A stretch of DNA of 64,000 nt from Arthrobacter sp. S41 (GTDB lineage: Bacteria; Actinomycetota; Actinomycetes; Actinomycetales; Micrococcaceae): NCBI RefSeq assembly GCF_004320535.1, contig NZ_SIHY01000002.1, forward strand, positions 248,001-312,000, given 5' to 3'. Position 1 is the stretch's first letter. Each line of letters begins with the position of its first letter. The notes beneath the pieces are model-generated. The model saw nothing but the letters and a program-made list of their open reading frames with translations, was not told the DNA's origin and ran no database searches. A program made the translations under genes and the position numbers. Positions 1 to 9,104 of this stretch are shown here, in pieces.

Positions 1-617
1 TGGGCGATGGCTCGAGCGGTACGGATGGCCGGGCCGTTGCCGGCTTGTTGATCTTCCACAGACACGTTGATGTACATGATCGATTGGTGACCGAGATCGG
101 CTAGGTAATCCACCGCGATGCGTCCGGCTTCGGCAAAATTATTGTCGACATAGGACAGATCTTCGCTGTCATCGGGACGGCCAATGGAAGCAAATGGGAT
201 CTTGGCCCGACGCAGGACATCAAAGCGCGGATCGTTGACCGAGACCTCCATAAGCAGCACACCGGCGACCAGCTTTTGGCCGACCAAACTCTCCAAGCCC
301 ATCACATCGGTCGTGGGATTGGACCAGAGCAGCATGTGATAACCCAGCGCACGGGCACGTTCCATGGCCGCGGAGACGTACTCGAACTCGGTGGAGGAAT
401 AGCCGTCAACACTGGTGGGAAAGTGCAAAGCCAGGATGCCACGACGCGACCCAGCCAAGCCCTGGGCAAAAGCATCCGGGGTATAGTTTAGCTCCCGCAT
501 GGCTGCCAGAACTTTGGCTTTGGTCGCATCGGAAATAGTTCGCCGGCCACTGATCGCGTAGGACACGGTACTGGGAGAAACTCCGGCTAGGCGCGCCACG
601 TCGTCCCTTGTAGCCAT
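1..617 (-). CDS. LacI-family transcriptional regulator (3' end cut by window edge)
   Basis: About 205 N-terminal codons are visible; the C-terminus lies beyond the window. The protein opens with a LacI helix-turn-helix (residues about 6-26, VARLAGVSPSTVSYAISG), followed by a periplasmic-binding-protein-like effector domain (ILALHF, later FASIGRPDD, YVDNNFAEAG). The ATG at 615-617 has a good ribosome binding site (GGCGGAGGA, 620-628). It starts 69 bp after kbl and on the same strand, so it may be read through from tdh-kbl. LacI proteins normally bind sugars or nucleosides, and nothing here shows the ligand. Family call is secure; target unknown. Confidence 0.9.
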   Translation of the reverse strand, partial: MATRDDVARLAGVSPSTVSYAISGRRTISDATKAKVLAAMRELNYTPDAFAQGLAGSRRGILALHFPTSVDGYSSTEFEYVSAAMERARALGYHMLLWSNPTTDVMGLESLVGQKLVAGVLLMEVSVNDPRFDVLRRAKIPFASIGRPDDSEDLSYVDNNFAEAGRIAVDYLADLGHQSIMYINVSVEDQQAGNGPAIRTARAIA

Positions 618-686
618 TAGTCCTCCGCCTTTGGTTGTGCTGACACGTAGTTCCTATTGAAACACGTCGGCGGGCGTTGTACCGGT

Positions 687-1886
687 TCAGCGGCTGGCGA
701 TAAATGCCTGAACGCAGGCTTCAATATCCTGCGCAGAGTGGGCGGCAGAGAGCTGAACACGAATGCGTGCAGCTCCCTTAGGCACTACGGGGTAGCTAAA
801 GGCCGTGACAAATACGCCGCGTTCGAGCATCTTGGCTGCCACGTCGGCGGCCTTGATTGCATCGCCGAACATTACCGGGATGATCGCATGTTCACCGTCG
901 AGCAGTTCGAAGCCCTCTTCGCTCATCCGACGGCGGAAGTGTGCTGCATTTTCGAACAGCTTTTCGCGCAGTTCCCCGGAGTCCACTACCAGTTCCAGGG
1001 CTTTGATCGTGGCGGCAACAATTGAGGGAGCCAAAGAATTGGAGAACAGGTAAGGACGGGCCTTTTGGCGCAGCATTGCCACGATTTCACCGCGTCCTGA
1101 GACGTAACCGCCGGAAGCTCCACCAAGGGCTTTGCCAAAAGTACCGGTGTAGATATCCACCCGGTCAGAGACCCCAGCATGTTCCGGGGTGCCAGCGCCG
1201 GTTGCGCCCATGAAGCCCACCGCGTGGGAGTCATCAACCATCACCAGAGCGTTGTATCTGTCGGCCAAATCGCAGATGGCTTCTAGTGGTGCAAGGTAGC
1301 CGTCCATGGAGAACACACCGTCGGTGACAATGATGGTGCGCCGTGCGCCTTGTCCGTCGTTGAGCTGCGCGGCGGCCTGTAACTGGGTTTCCAGATCGGC
1401 CATATCGCGGTTGGCATAGCGGAATCGGGCGGCCTTGGACAGACGGATGCCATCAATAATCGAGGCGTGGTTCAGCGCATCGGAAATGATGGCGTCTTCC
1501 TTGCCAAAGAGGGATTCAAAAACGCCACCGTTGGCATCAAAGCAGCTGGAGAACAAGATGGTGTCTTCGGTGCCCAGGAACTGTGAGAGCTTGGCTTCCA
1601 GTTCCAAGTGCCCATCTTGGGTGCCACAGATGAAGCGGACCGAGGCCATGCCGAAGCCGCGCTCGTCCATGGCGGTTTTTGCGGCCTGAATGATCTGGGC
1701 GTTATCGGCTAGACCTAGGTAGTTATTCGCGCAGAAATTCAGTACCTTACGGGCATCGGTGTCCAAGGAACCGGCCAGAATGGAGGCGGACTGTGCGGAG
1801 TCAATGTGGCGTTCGGCTTTGAATAGCCCGGAGGTCTTTAGCTCTTCAAGCTCGGTGCTGAGCTGGTCTTTAAGGTCGGTGTACAT
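687..1886 (-). CDS. kbl: Glycine C-acetyltransferase (2-amino-3-ketobutyrate CoA ligase)
   Basis: A PLP enzyme of the alpha-oxoamine synthase family, 399 aa, the usual Kbl length. It cleaves 2-amino-3-ketobutyrate with CoA to glycine and acetyl-CoA. Visible family signatures are the [11 protein letters not shown]-terminal motif, [13 protein letters not shown] (PLP-binding Asp/His) and the PLP-lysine stretch [14 protein letters not shown]. The start at 1886 (MYTDLKDQL) is preferred over an in-frame upstream start at 2012, because AAGGAG lies just upstream and the longer form would run into tdh. It follows tdh by 31 bp; the two enzymes act consecutively in threonine catabolism. Confidence 0.96.
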   Translation of the reverse strand: MYTDLKDQLSTELEELKTSGLFKAERHIDSAQSASILAGSLDTDARKVLNFCANNYLGLADNAQIIQAAKTAMDERGFGMASVRFICGTQDGHLELEAKLSQFLGTEDTILFSSCFDANGGVFESLFGKEDAIISDALNHASIIDGIRLSKAARFRYANRDMADLETQLQAAAQLNDGQGARRTIIVTDGVFSMDGYLAPLEAICDLADRYNALVMVDDSHAVGFMGATGAGTPEHAGVSDRVDIYTGTFGKALGGASGGYVSGRGEIVAMLRQKARPYLFSNSLAPSIVAATIKALELVVDSGELREKLFENAAHFRRRMSEEGFELLDGEHAIIPVMFGDAIKAADVAAKMLERGVFVTAFSYPVVPKGAARIRVQLSAAHSAQDIEACVQAFIASR

Positions 1887-1917
1887 GGGTGGTGCTCCTT
1901 GTTGATGCGAGTTGTGC

Positions 1918-2970
1918 TTAGCTAGCGAAAACAGTCCAGTCGAGAACGACTTTGCCGCCGTGGCCGCCCCGGGCTGCTTCGAAGCCCTGCTGCCATTCGG
2001 TAGCCGGAACAAAGTCCGTGACTACCGAGGAGATGCGTTCGCGCATAACTTCGGAGCTGGTGAGCATGGCGCTCATGGCGTACCAGGTTTCGAACATTTC
2101 GCGGCCATAGATGCCTCTAAGCGTGAGCATGTGGGTGACCACCTTGCCCCAGTTGATATCAATGGAAGAACTAGGCAAACCGAGCATGCAGATCTTGCCG
2201 CCGTGATTCATGTTCTCGATCATTTCTGGCAAGGCGCTTGCGTGTCCGGACATTTCCATGCCGTAGTCAAAGCCCTCGACCATGCCCAAATCACGCTGTG
2301 CTTGGCCGATTCGAGTGGTTCCTACGTTTACTGTCAGGTCCACACCCATGGATTGGGCCAGCTCGAGTCGTTGATCTGCGATATCGGTGATGGCGATCTT
2401 GCGTGCACCCACATGGCGGGCTACCGCGGCGGACATCAGACCGATGGGTCCAGCGCCGGTGATCAGTACGTCTTCGCCAACCATCGGGAATTGCAGCGCG
2501 GTGTGTACCGCGTTGCCAAAAGGATCAAAGATTGCGCCGAGCAATGGGGTGATGCGTTCGTCGCGGTGAATGTAAACGTTGCTTTCGGGGATCACCACAT
2601 ATTCGGCAAAGGCGCCATCGCGTTGCACGCCAACCGAGTCCACGTTGATGCACATCTGCTTGCGTCCGGCACGACAGTTGCGACAGATTCCGCAGACCAC
2701 GTGGCCTTCACCTGATACGCGGTCTCCCACTTTGACGCCGTGGACAAAGGATCCAGTGTCAACAACTTCGCCGTAGAACTCGTGACCTGGCACCAGCGGC
2801 GTATTGATCATCGCTTTGGCAGCGTCATCGTAGGCTTCGATATGCAGGTCGGTGCCGCAAATACCGGTGGTCATCACGCGGATTTTGACGTCGTGGACGC
2901 CGACTTCTGGCTCGGGGCGGTCCACAAGTTCCAGTCCTGCGTGGGGGCCTGATTTGTACAGTGCTTTCAT
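1918..2970 (-). CDS. tdh: L-threonine 3-dehydrogenase
   Basis: A zinc-dependent medium-chain dehydrogenase of 350 aa that oxidises L-threonine to 2-amino-3-ketobutyrate with NAD+. It shows the catalytic-zinc motif [24 protein letters not shown], the structural-zinc cysteines ([15 protein letters not shown]) and the Rossmann motif [14 protein letters not shown]. The start [12 protein letters not shown] (2970) matches family N-termini; the longer in-frame start at 3006 adds an unrelated 12-residue extension. First gene of the tdh-kbl unit, divergent from a LysR-type gene across a 134-bp gap, which is the usual layout for a LysR protein and its target. Confidence 0.95.
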   Translation of the reverse strand: MKALYKSGPHAGLELVDRPEPEVGVHDVKIRVMTTGICGTDLHIEAYDDAAKAMINTPLVPGHEFYGEVVDTGSFVHGVKVGDRVSGEGHVVCGICRNCRAGRKQMCINVDSVGVQRDGAFAEYVVIPESNVYIHRDERITPLLGAIFDPFGNAVHTALQFPMVGEDVLITGAGPIGLMSAAVARHVGARKIAITDIADQRLELAQSMGVDLTVNVGTTRIGQAQRDLGMVEGFDYGMEMSGHASALPEMIENMNHGGKICMLGLPSSSIDINWGKVVTHMLTLRGIYGREMFETWYAMSAMLTSSEVMRERISSVVTDFVPATEWQQGFEAARGGHGGKVVLDWTVFAS

Positions 2971-3104
2971 GCATGATCCTTTGGCGATGGCCGTCGGGAT
3001 GTGCACTCGACGGACGGTCTTGCTTCAAGTGTCGCACTCAACTCGCACGGAAAACATATTAGAAGAAGATCGATCTACTGATCTATTGCTTTAGCATTTA
3101 CTTC
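2971..3104. promoter_or_regulatory. Divergent promoter region tdh / lysR with palindrome at 3067-3076
   Basis: The 134-bp gap between two divergent starts contains a perfect 10-bp palindrome AGATCGATCT (3067-3076), followed directly by another GATC-containing stretch (ACTGATCT). It lies about 30 bp upstream of the LysR start, the usual place for an autoregulatory LysR site. That the LysR protein binds here is inference. Confidence 0.4.
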
Positions 3105-4010
3105 ATGGAATTACATCAGCTACGGATTCTGCGCGAACTCGCGGATCTGGGTAGCGTCAATGCTGTAGCAAAGGCACTTTTTGTCTCTCCCTCTGCAGTT
3201 TCTCAGCACCTGGCTCAGTTGCAGCGCGGGTTTCCGGCACCCCTGACGCAGAAGGAAGGCCGTCGGCTGGTGCTGACCGCCGAAGGGAAATTATTAGCTG
3301 CGGCTGCCGCTACTGTGGCTTCGACCTTGGCCGAAGCTAATGCGCAAATTCGTACGGTTGATCAAGACCGAGACGTCCCCATTCGCATCGCTGGATTCCA
3401 CTCGATCGGGCAGACAGTGTTTGCCCCGTTGCTCACCGTTCCGCAAGGACAACTGCCACCGCTGCACTTTTGCGATGAGGACGTTTCGCAACAAGATTTT
3501 CCTGCGCTTACCTCAACCTACGATTTGGTTCTTGCCCACCGCATGCCCCACACCGCGCCTTGGCCAGAAGATCGAATCAAGGTCATACCGTTGGCATTTG
3601 AACCTTTGGATATTGCCATCCATCAAGATCATCCGCTAGCCAAGTTTGATCAGCTTTCTCCCGCGCAGGTTATCAATGAACGTTGGGTAGTTTCTCGTCC
3701 GGGATACTCCCCCGCCGATGTCCTGGAGACCATTGCGGCCCTGGCGGGCAAGGCGCCTCGAATTGAGCACCGCGTGAATGACTACGCAACTGCCGCTGCG
3801 CTGGTAGAAGCCGGTGATTGCCTTGGGATTCTGCCACGATTCACCGTGCGTAAAACCATCGATCCGTCGGTGACTTTACGACCAATCAAAGGTTTAGATT
3901 CCGGTAGACAAATCGACCTTCTACTGCGGGCCGAACATCTGCACCGAAGCACCGTCAAAGATGTCATTGAAGCGATTCGAGAAGCGGTTCAGCGGTTGGT
4001 TATTGGTTAG
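3105..4010 (+). CDS. LysR-family transcriptional regulator
   Basis: 301 aa. The N-terminal winged helix-turn-helix (residues 1-60: LRILRELADLGSVNAVAKAL then SPSAVSQHLAQL) is typical of LysR proteins, and the rest is a periplasmic-binding-like effector domain. It is divergent from tdh-kbl, so it may control threonine degradation; this is inferred from position only. The ATG at 3105 has no clear ribosome binding site, so the mRNA may be leaderless. The effector domain carries no recognisable ligand signature. Confidence 0.9.
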   Translation: MELHQLRILRELADLGSVNAVAKALFVSPSAVSQHLAQLQRGFPAPLTQKEGRRLVLTAEGKLLAAAAATVASTLAEANAQIRTVDQDRDVPIRIAGFHSIGQTVFAPLLTVPQGQLPPLHFCDEDVSQQDFPALTSTYDLVLAHRMPHTAPWPEDRIKVIPLAFEPLDIAIHQDHPLAKFDQLSPAQVINERWVVSRPGYSPADVLETIAALAGKAPRIEHRVNDYATAAALVEAGDCLGILPRFTVRKTIDPSVTLRPIKGLDSGRQIDLLLRAEHLHRSTVKDVIEAIREAVQRLVIG

Positions 4011-4517
4011 CAAGGCCTGACGCCTCGAACACACAAGGCCCGCACTCAAGCGATCCATTGGGAGCGTGATTCAAAAGATGAGGACAGTGAGCTCCCCCTC
4101 CTAAAAAAGTATGATTTACAAGATGGATTTAGAAAGTATAGGTTGGTCAGTGCACAACTGTAAAAATCTCAAATGAGGTCCATCAAGTATTTTGCATGTC
4201 TACCGGCAAACACCTTGGAAACGCGACAGCCTTTTTGTCGCTTCAGCACTTGAGCACTTGCGATAGGTGTGTCGGGAAGCGCTCACGCCGTAAGGCCCGG
4301 GATGACTGAGAAGACGATGAATTCGATGGACTCAGCAAAACGAACGACAGCAAATCGTAGGACCCCTTCGCGCCATCGATCAGGTCCCAGAGGAAGTCCT
4401 GTTACAAGGCGATGAATAGACACGGCAGGCTTTGGGCGGTGCGCTCGGCGGAATGGTCGCAGAGCTGGTCGGGGTCGCAAAAATCCAAAAAGCATGCCCA
4501 TAAGTGAAGAGGTCTCT
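4011..4517. other. 507-bp stretch without a clear gene
   Basis: No ORF here looks real. The first half is AT-rich for this genome (about 4100-4200) and includes a weak hairpin (GCGACA, 4223-4228, with TGTCGC, 4236-4241). The second half is more GC-rich and stays open on the minus strand from about 4500 down to 4283, ending in a sequence like FAESIEFIVFSVIPGLTA. That stretch could be the remains of a membrane-protein gene, but I cannot assign it. Confidence 0.4.
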
Positions 4518-4778
4518 ATGAAAAAATCGACTAGAAACATCGTGTTACTACTTCTGGCCATCGCGGCAGGCACACTAATGATAGTTTTCGACAACATGCT
4601 TATTGGGGGCATCATTGCCGGCTGGGCGATCCTGTATTGGGGCTGGTCCATTGATGCGAACCAGGAAGTCACCGCCGACGCGCGAGAACTCAATCCTAAA
4701 GACATGAAGGAATATCGTCGGCAGCACCCCGACGCGACCATCGTTGATGCAGTCAACGCTTTGGTCCGTACTAAGTAG
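4518..4778 (+). CDS. Small membrane protein of unknown function (86 aa)
   Basis: Start at ATG 4518 (MKKSTRNIV), with GAAGAGG a few bases upstream; a longer in-frame form beginning at 4494 would lack a ribosome site. A positively charged N-terminus is followed by two hydrophobic segments (about residues 7-21 and 25-45, including LIGGIIAGWAILYWGW) and then a charged soluble tail of about 40 residues with the motif MKEYRRQHPDATIVDAV. It stands alone, with long noncoding DNA on both sides. I do not recognise the family. Confidence 0.65.
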   Translation: MKKSTRNIVLLLLAIAAGTLMIVFDNMLIGGIIAGWAILYWGWSIDANQEVTADARELNPKDMKEYRRQHPDATIVDAVNALVRTK

Positions 4779-5027
4779 CCCACGACTTCGGGTGGCACGT
4801 GGAGTTGATGACGATCAATTAAAGTTGGAAGCAATGCACAGCGCACCGCATTGAGTTGTCTGACGTCAATGCCATTCCAGACAAGGGGACACAAATCTTA
4901 TCGTCCTAAATTCGGCGCTCAACCCTTCCTGTGCTGCACATAGCGCGCGTCGATGCGTTTCTTACCAAGCCCTTCCACCCATGATTAGTGGGCGCGAGTC
5001 GGCGAGGTAGCTGAATTCCGGATTAAA

Positions 5028-5067
5028 CAGGGATGCTGCCCGCGATTGTGCGCGGGCAGTATCCCTG
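5028..5067 (-). terminator. Terminator of the MFS-AKR unit
   Basis: A 17-bp stem (CAGGGATGCTGCCCGCG, 5028-5044, pairing with 5051-5067, one G-U) closes on a 6-nt loop. Read on the minus strand it is followed by a short T-rich run (GTTTAAT). It lies 15 bp past the aldo-keto reductase stop. Confidence 0.8.
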
Positions 5068-5081
5068 TTGGCATCTGCAAA

Positions 5082-5912
5082 TTAGCCGTTGAAGGTGTCC
5101 GGGTTAGGACCGGTACGACCGTCGCGGTCTAGTGCATCAATGCTTGCCAATTCTTCGCTGGTCAGTTCAAAACCAAACAGGTCAAGGTTGGCGATGATGC
5201 GTGATTCGGTGACCGACTTAGGGATGATGACGCGTCCCTGCTGTAGGTGCCAGCGCAAGACGACCTGCGCGGCGCTAATCTGGTGAGCCTCGGCAATTGC
5301 CAAGATGGTTTCGTCGGTGAGCATTGCGCCCTGAGCCAGTGGGCTCCAAGCCTCGGTGACGATACCGTTCTCAGCGTTAGCGGCAATCACTTCACGATTC
5401 TGCAATGCAGGGTGAAGCTCAACCTGATTTACAGCTGGAACGATAGTTCCTTGTGCAATCAGCTTGTTCAGGTGCTCAGGCTGGAAGTTCGAAACACCGA
5501 TGGCGCGGATCCTCTTGTCGGCGTACAACTTCTCAAGAGCCTTCCAGGTCTCAACGTACAGTTCCTTTTCTGGAGCTGGCCAGTGAATCAAGAACAGGTC
5601 TAGGTAGTCCAGGCCCAAGCGCTCAAGGCTAGCTTCGAGCCCGGCGATGGTCTGCTCGTATCCCATCTCTGCGATCCAGAGCTTGGAGGTGATGAACAGT
5701 TCGTCACGGGCAATGCCGGACTGTGCCAATGCCTTGCCGACGCCCTCTTCGTTGCCATAGATCGCAGCGGTATCGATGCTGCGGTAGCCAGCCTTCAGTG
5801 CCGCTGCCACGGCGGTGGTGGTTTCATCGTTCGGTACCTGGAAGACACCAAAGCCGACCTGTGGCATTTCTACGCCGTTGTTCAGGGTGACGGTTGGGAT
5901 TGCGGTAGTCAT
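5082..5912 (-). CDS. Aldo/keto reductase (2,5-diketo-D-gluconate reductase-like)
   Basis: 276 aa, one TIM-barrel domain of the NADPH-dependent AKR superfamily. The catalytic tetrad is visible: Asp in GYRSIDTAAIYGNE (with Tyr), Lys in LFITSKLW and His in FLIHWP. The NADPH-binding end (RVIIPKSVTESRIIANLDLFGFEL) is intact. ATG 5912 follows AAGGAG. It lies 45 bp after an MFS exporter gene on the same strand, and both are divergent from a MarR regulator, suggesting a small unit that responds to a toxic carbonyl or aromatic compound. The real substrate cannot be told from sequence. Confidence 0.92.
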   Translation of the reverse strand: MTTAIPTVTLNNGVEMPQVGFGVFQVPNDETTTAVAAALKAGYRSIDTAAIYGNEEGVGKALAQSGIARDELFITSKLWIAEMGYEQTIAGLEASLERLGLDYLDLFLIHWPAPEKELYVETWKALEKLYADKRIRAIGVSNFQPEHLNKLIAQGTIVPAVNQVELHPALQNREVIAANAENGIVTEAWSPLAQGAMLTDETILAIAEAHQISAAQVVLRWHLQQGRVIIPKSVTESRIIANLDLFGFELTSEELASIDALDRDGRTGPNPDTFNG

Positions 5913-5957
5913 ATCTAACTCCTTGAAATTACTTGAGGGACTTGTGAAAATTTTGGA

Positions 5958-7139
5958 TTAGCTAGCTGGAACTAGCTCGGGTGCTGCTGCCGAAGACTTC
6001 TTGGCCAGGCCCATAGCAACAAGCACGAGGACCAATGCGGCGAAGGTGATGATCGCGCCGATCCAGATCGGCGAGGTGTAACCCAAGCCTGCAGCGATAC
6101 CCAGGCCACCGGCCCAAGCACCTAGTGCGTTACCCACGTTGAAGGCACCGATGTTGGCACCTGATGCCAAGGTTGGAGCGTTGCCGGCGTACTGCATGAT
6201 GCGGCTTTGCAGACCAGGAACGGTACCAAAACCGAAACCACCCATGAGTAGCAAGGCAACGATGGTTGCGATCTGGTTGCTTGCCAAGAAGCCGAAGACC
6301 ACAAGCACAACGAGCAGGGCTGCGATGAAGAAGAGCAAGGTGCGGTCGATGCTCTTATCGGCCATGCGGCCACCGATCCAGTTACCCACAAAGAGGCCAA
6401 CGCCGAAGAGCATCAGCAACCATGGCACGGTGGTTTCGTTGAAGCCGGTGATTTCGGTCAGGGTGTAAGCGATGTAGGTGAAAGCACCAAACATTCCGCC
6501 GTAGCCCAGGATGGTGACGCCCAAAGATAGCCAGACCTGCAAAGAGGTGAAGGCACCAAGTTCGCGTCGCAGTGAGATTCCTTCTGCTGCGTGCTTGATT
6601 GCTGGAACCAAGACGAGGATGCCAATCAATGCAAGAACACCAATAGCGGAAATAGCCCAGAAGGTTGAGCGCCAGCCGGAGTGCTGACCCAGCAGGGTGC
6701 CGAATGGAACACCAAGCACGTTAGCGGCGGTCAGGCCGGTGAACATGATGGCAATGGCGCCTGCCTTCTTATTGGCTGGGACCATGTCGGAGGCTACTAC
6801 TGAACCGATGCCGAAGAATGCTCCGTGACAAAGGGCGGCGATGATGCGGCCAATCATGGCCACTTCGTAGGTGCCTGCCAGTGCGGTGAGCGAGTTGCCG
6901 ATGATGAAGAGAACCAGCAAACCGACCAGTACCGGCTTGCGTGGAAGCCGAACGGTGGCGGCGGTCAGGCCCAAGGCTCCGACAACCACGCTGAGTGCAT
7001 AACCGGAAATGAGCCAGCCTGCAGCGGCCTCGCTGACTGCGAAGTCGGTGGCTACGTCTGGCAGCAAGCCCATGATGACAAATTCAGTAAGCCCGATGCC
7101 AAAAGCACCGATAGCCAACGCAAGGAGGCCGAGCGGCAT
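5958..7139 (-). CDS. MFS transporter, DHA1-type drug/metabolite exporter
   Basis: 393 aa with about 12 hydrophobic segments, one per 30 residues. It has the family's N-terminal GIGLTEFVIMGLLPDVA motif typical of AraJ/YdhP-like exporters and a motif C-like glycine-rich stretch (GLTAANVLGVPFGTLLG). These proton antiporters remove small molecules or sugars from the cytoplasm. ATG 7139 follows CAGGAG. It forms an operon with the downstream reductase and is divergent from marR, so a MarR repressor probably controls it. Confidence 0.92.
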   Translation of the reverse strand: MPLGLLALAIGAFGIGLTEFVIMGLLPDVATDFAVSEAAAGWLISGYALSVVVGALGLTAATVRLPRKPVLVGLLVLFIIGNSLTALAGTYEVAMIGRIIAALCHGAFFGIGSVVASDMVPANKKAGAIAIMFTGLTAANVLGVPFGTLLGQHSGWRSTFWAISAIGVLALIGILVLVPAIKHAAEGISLRRELGAFTSLQVWLSLGVTILGYGGMFGAFTYIAYTLTEITGFNETTVPWLLMLFGVGLFVGNWIGGRMADKSIDRTLLFFIAALLVVLVVFGFLASNQIATIVALLLMGGFGFGTVPGLQSRIMQYAGNAPTLASGANIGAFNVGNALGAWAGGLGIAAGLGYTSPIWIGAIITFAALVLVLVAMGLAKKSSAAAPELVPAS

Positions 7140-7169
7140 AGCGTTACTCCTGATACACTAGAAAAAATA

Positions 7170-7220
7170 GTTGCACACGCTTGTTATTGCGCGATGAATA
7201 CTATCGTTGCACGCGCAACT
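7170..7220. promoter_or_regulatory. Candidate MarR operator in the MFS/marR gap
   Basis: The 113-bp gap holds GTTGCACGCGCAAC at 7206-7219, an inverted repeat with GTTGC/GCAAC arms, and a matching half GTTGCACACG at 7170-7179. Repeated, symmetric elements between a MarR gene and its divergent exporter are the normal form of a MarR operator. Binding is inferred. Confidence 0.5.
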
Positions 7221-7252
7221 AACCAGCGCAAGCAAGTAATTTGGAGGAAGCC

Positions 7253-7699
7253 ATGGGAATCGCAGATGATGCGGTAGAAATCCGGGCACGAGGATGGCGT
7301 ACATTGGCGTCATTGCACGGATTAATCGATGCCGCACTAGAAAAAGATCTCACCACTGAGGTTGGCCTGTCTGTGGTCGAGTACACATTGTTGGACGCTT
7401 TGAACCGGCAGGATGGTTGGCATATGCGCATGGCGCAGCTTGCTCGCGCCACTGCATTAAGCCCCAGCGCCACCACCCGACTAGTCACCCGGCTAGAAGA
7501 TCGGAACCTGCTCTCACGCGTATTGTGCGCCGACGATCGCCGCGGGATCTACACCGAGCTGACCCCGTTGGGCCATGAGCTGTATCAGAAGGCCAAGCCC
7601 ATCCACGATGCCACGCTAGAACGCATCCTGAAGCAAGCCGAAGAACAGCCCGAGCTGGCACCTTTGGCCCGCATTCTTCACGAGTTCTCACTGGCCTAG
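7253..7699 (+). CDS. MarR-family transcriptional regulator
   Basis: 148 aa. The winged helix-turn-helix is plain: MRMAQLARATALSPSATTRLVTRLEDRNLLSR, followed by the wing CADDRRGIYTELTPLGHEL. This spacing is the MarR hallmark. ATG 7253 is preferred to an in-frame TTG at 7241 because GGAGG (7243-7247) would be the ribosome site. It is divergent from the MFS-AKR unit and probably represses it in the absence of a small aromatic ligand (inference from the family). The HAD gene follows after about 30 bp and may be co-transcribed. Confidence 0.92.
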   Translation: MGIADDAVEIRARGWRTLASLHGLIDAALEKDLTTEVGLSVVEYTLLDALNRQDGWHMRMAQLARATALSPSATTRLVTRLEDRNLLSRVLCADDRRGIYTELTPLGHELYQKAKPIHDATLERILKQAEEQPELAPLARILHEFSLA

Positions 7700-7731
7700 T
7701 CGATCGCCCATTGTGTAGAAGGGGTAGCTTG

Positions 7732-8406
7732 TTGCGTCCAAAATTCTCTGCCGTCCTCTTTGACTGCGACGGTGTACTCGTTGATTCTGAGTCCATCACC
7801 AACGCAGTTCTCCGACAGATGCTCATCGAGCTTGGATGGAACATTAGCCAAGAAGAATGCATCAGCATCTTCATCGGCAAAGCCCTGAAGGACCAGTGGG
7901 AACCAATCCTGACTCACACTGGCGTGCGTATTGATGAGCAGTGGATCAGCCAGTTCAGGGAACGTAGAGATGTCGCGTTGCGCTCAAACCTGCAAGCCGT
8001 GCCTGGCGCCTTGAACGCAGTGCAGCTGATTTCACGCGTGTATAAAAACAAGATCGCGTGCGCCACGGGAGCAGACCGAGGCAAGGTCGAGATGCAGCTG
8101 TCGATTACCGGGATGGCTTCTTGCTTCGGCAGTCACGTTTATAGCGGCATGGAATATGCGCACAGTAAACCGGCCCCCGATGTCTACTTGGCTGCCGCCG
8201 CTGGACTGGAGATTGATCCGACTCAGGCAGCCGTGGTTGAGGATACCGTTACCGGAGTGACCGCCGGCGTTGCGGCCGGAGCCACGGTCTTTGGATACTG
8301 CCCCGGTGGACCGATCAGCAGCACTAAGGAGAAACTCCTGGGTGCCGGCGCTACCGAGGTGTTCATGCACATGGATCAGTTGCCATCACTTCTTACCCAG
8401 GCCTAG
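7732..8406 (+). CDS. HAD-superfamily hydrolase (subfamily IA, beta-phosphoglucomutase-like)
   Basis: About 224 aa. All four HAD motifs are visible: FDCDGVLVDSE (nucleophile Asp), ACATGAD (motif II Thr), Lys in HSKPAPDVYL and VVEDTVTGV (metal-binding Asp). An alpha-helical cap lies after motif I. Such enzymes act on phosphosugars or other small phosphate esters. The start is uncertain: TTG 7729 or 7732 follows AAGGGG (7719-7724), and a TTG at 7711 is possible but has no ribosome site. Downstream and convergent is the MDMPI gene. Substrate unknown. Confidence 0.9.
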   Translation: MRPKFSAVLFDCDGVLVDSESITNAVLRQMLIELGWNISQEECISIFIGKALKDQWEPILTHTGVRIDEQWISQFRERRDVALRSNLQAVPGALNAVQLISRVYKNKIACATGADRGKVEMQLSITGMASCFGSHVYSGMEYAHSKPAPDVYLAAAAGLEIDPTQAAVVEDTVTGVTAGVAAGATVFGYCPGGPISSTKEKLLGAGATEVFMHMDQLPSLLTQA

Positions 8407-8444
8407 CTGAGGAAAGAACCCGATAGTCGTCGGGGAGGAACTGG

Positions 8445-9071
8445 TCAGCCCCAGGGCTCCAAAGCAAAGCCCTTTCCTAACGGACCGCGCCCAGCCAACC
8501 AGGCAACTAGCTCGACACGCGCTTGCGGGCTCGCCAATCGTTCGGGAACGGTGTCCAGTAGATTGCCAAGATCCCACGCTACGTAGTCTTCGTTCCACTG
8601 GCTTGGCGTATATCCCAGCCCAAGATCAACAAGGTGCATTTGTACTTCGCGTAGGCGGTGAGCCGGGCAACCACCAACCCCATAGTGCCCACCTCCCATG
8701 AAATCGGAGTTGGGCCAGCCAGCCTGTTCGCTTTGCTCAAGAATTCCATCTAAACGGCGAACACTCGATTCCAGGTCAGCCAAGATTTCAGCTGCTGAGT
8801 CCTTCGCACCGTCCTCAATTTCCTGACGCCGTTGCTCTGGACCGTTCGCGTATTTGGGAACATCCTCACCGTTCAAGGCCCCGTCCATACGACGTGCATG
8901 TGCATCGGCATTTCGCGCAAGATGCGTCAACACGTGGCCCACCGACCAATCAGGCAAATTACTGTTCTGCCGCATTTCCGCCTCGCTGAGGCCAGCCACA
9001 TGCTGCAATAATTCCGCGTGGGATTTGAGACATAAACGTGCCGCTATGCTCGGATTTTTCTCGAGATCCAT
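8445..9071 (-). CDS. MDMPI-fold protein (mycothiol-dependent maleylpyruvate isomerase family)
   Basis: 208 aa, DinB/MDMPI four-helix fold. The first domain has LPDWSVGHVLTHLARNADAHARRM with a metal-ligand type His, and the second has RLREVQMHLVDLGLGY, the family's second His motif. Proteins of this family occur in mycothiol-making actinobacteria; only a few are true maleylpyruvate isomerases and none of the gentisate pathway is nearby. It lies 33 bp after the phosphotransferase-like gene in the same direction, probably one operon. Precise reaction unknown. Confidence 0.87.
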   Translation of the reverse strand: MDLEKNPSIAARLCLKSHAELLQHVAGLSEAEMRQNSNLPDWSVGHVLTHLARNADAHARRMDGALNGEDVPKYANGPEQRRQEIEDGAKDSAAEILADLESSVRRLDGILEQSEQAGWPNSDFMGGGHYGVGGCPAHRLREVQMHLVDLGLGYTPSQWNEDYVAWDLGNLLDTVPERLASPQARVELVAWLAGRGPLGKGFALEPWG

Positions 9072-9104
9072 GGTGATCCTCTCGCTGACCAGACCCGACA
9101 GTGC

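Noticed and set aside
1912-2715. Long plus-strand ORF (267 codons) over tdh
   Set aside because: It lies opposite a certain tdh gene, has no ribosome site, and its composition follows the antisense of tdh codons.
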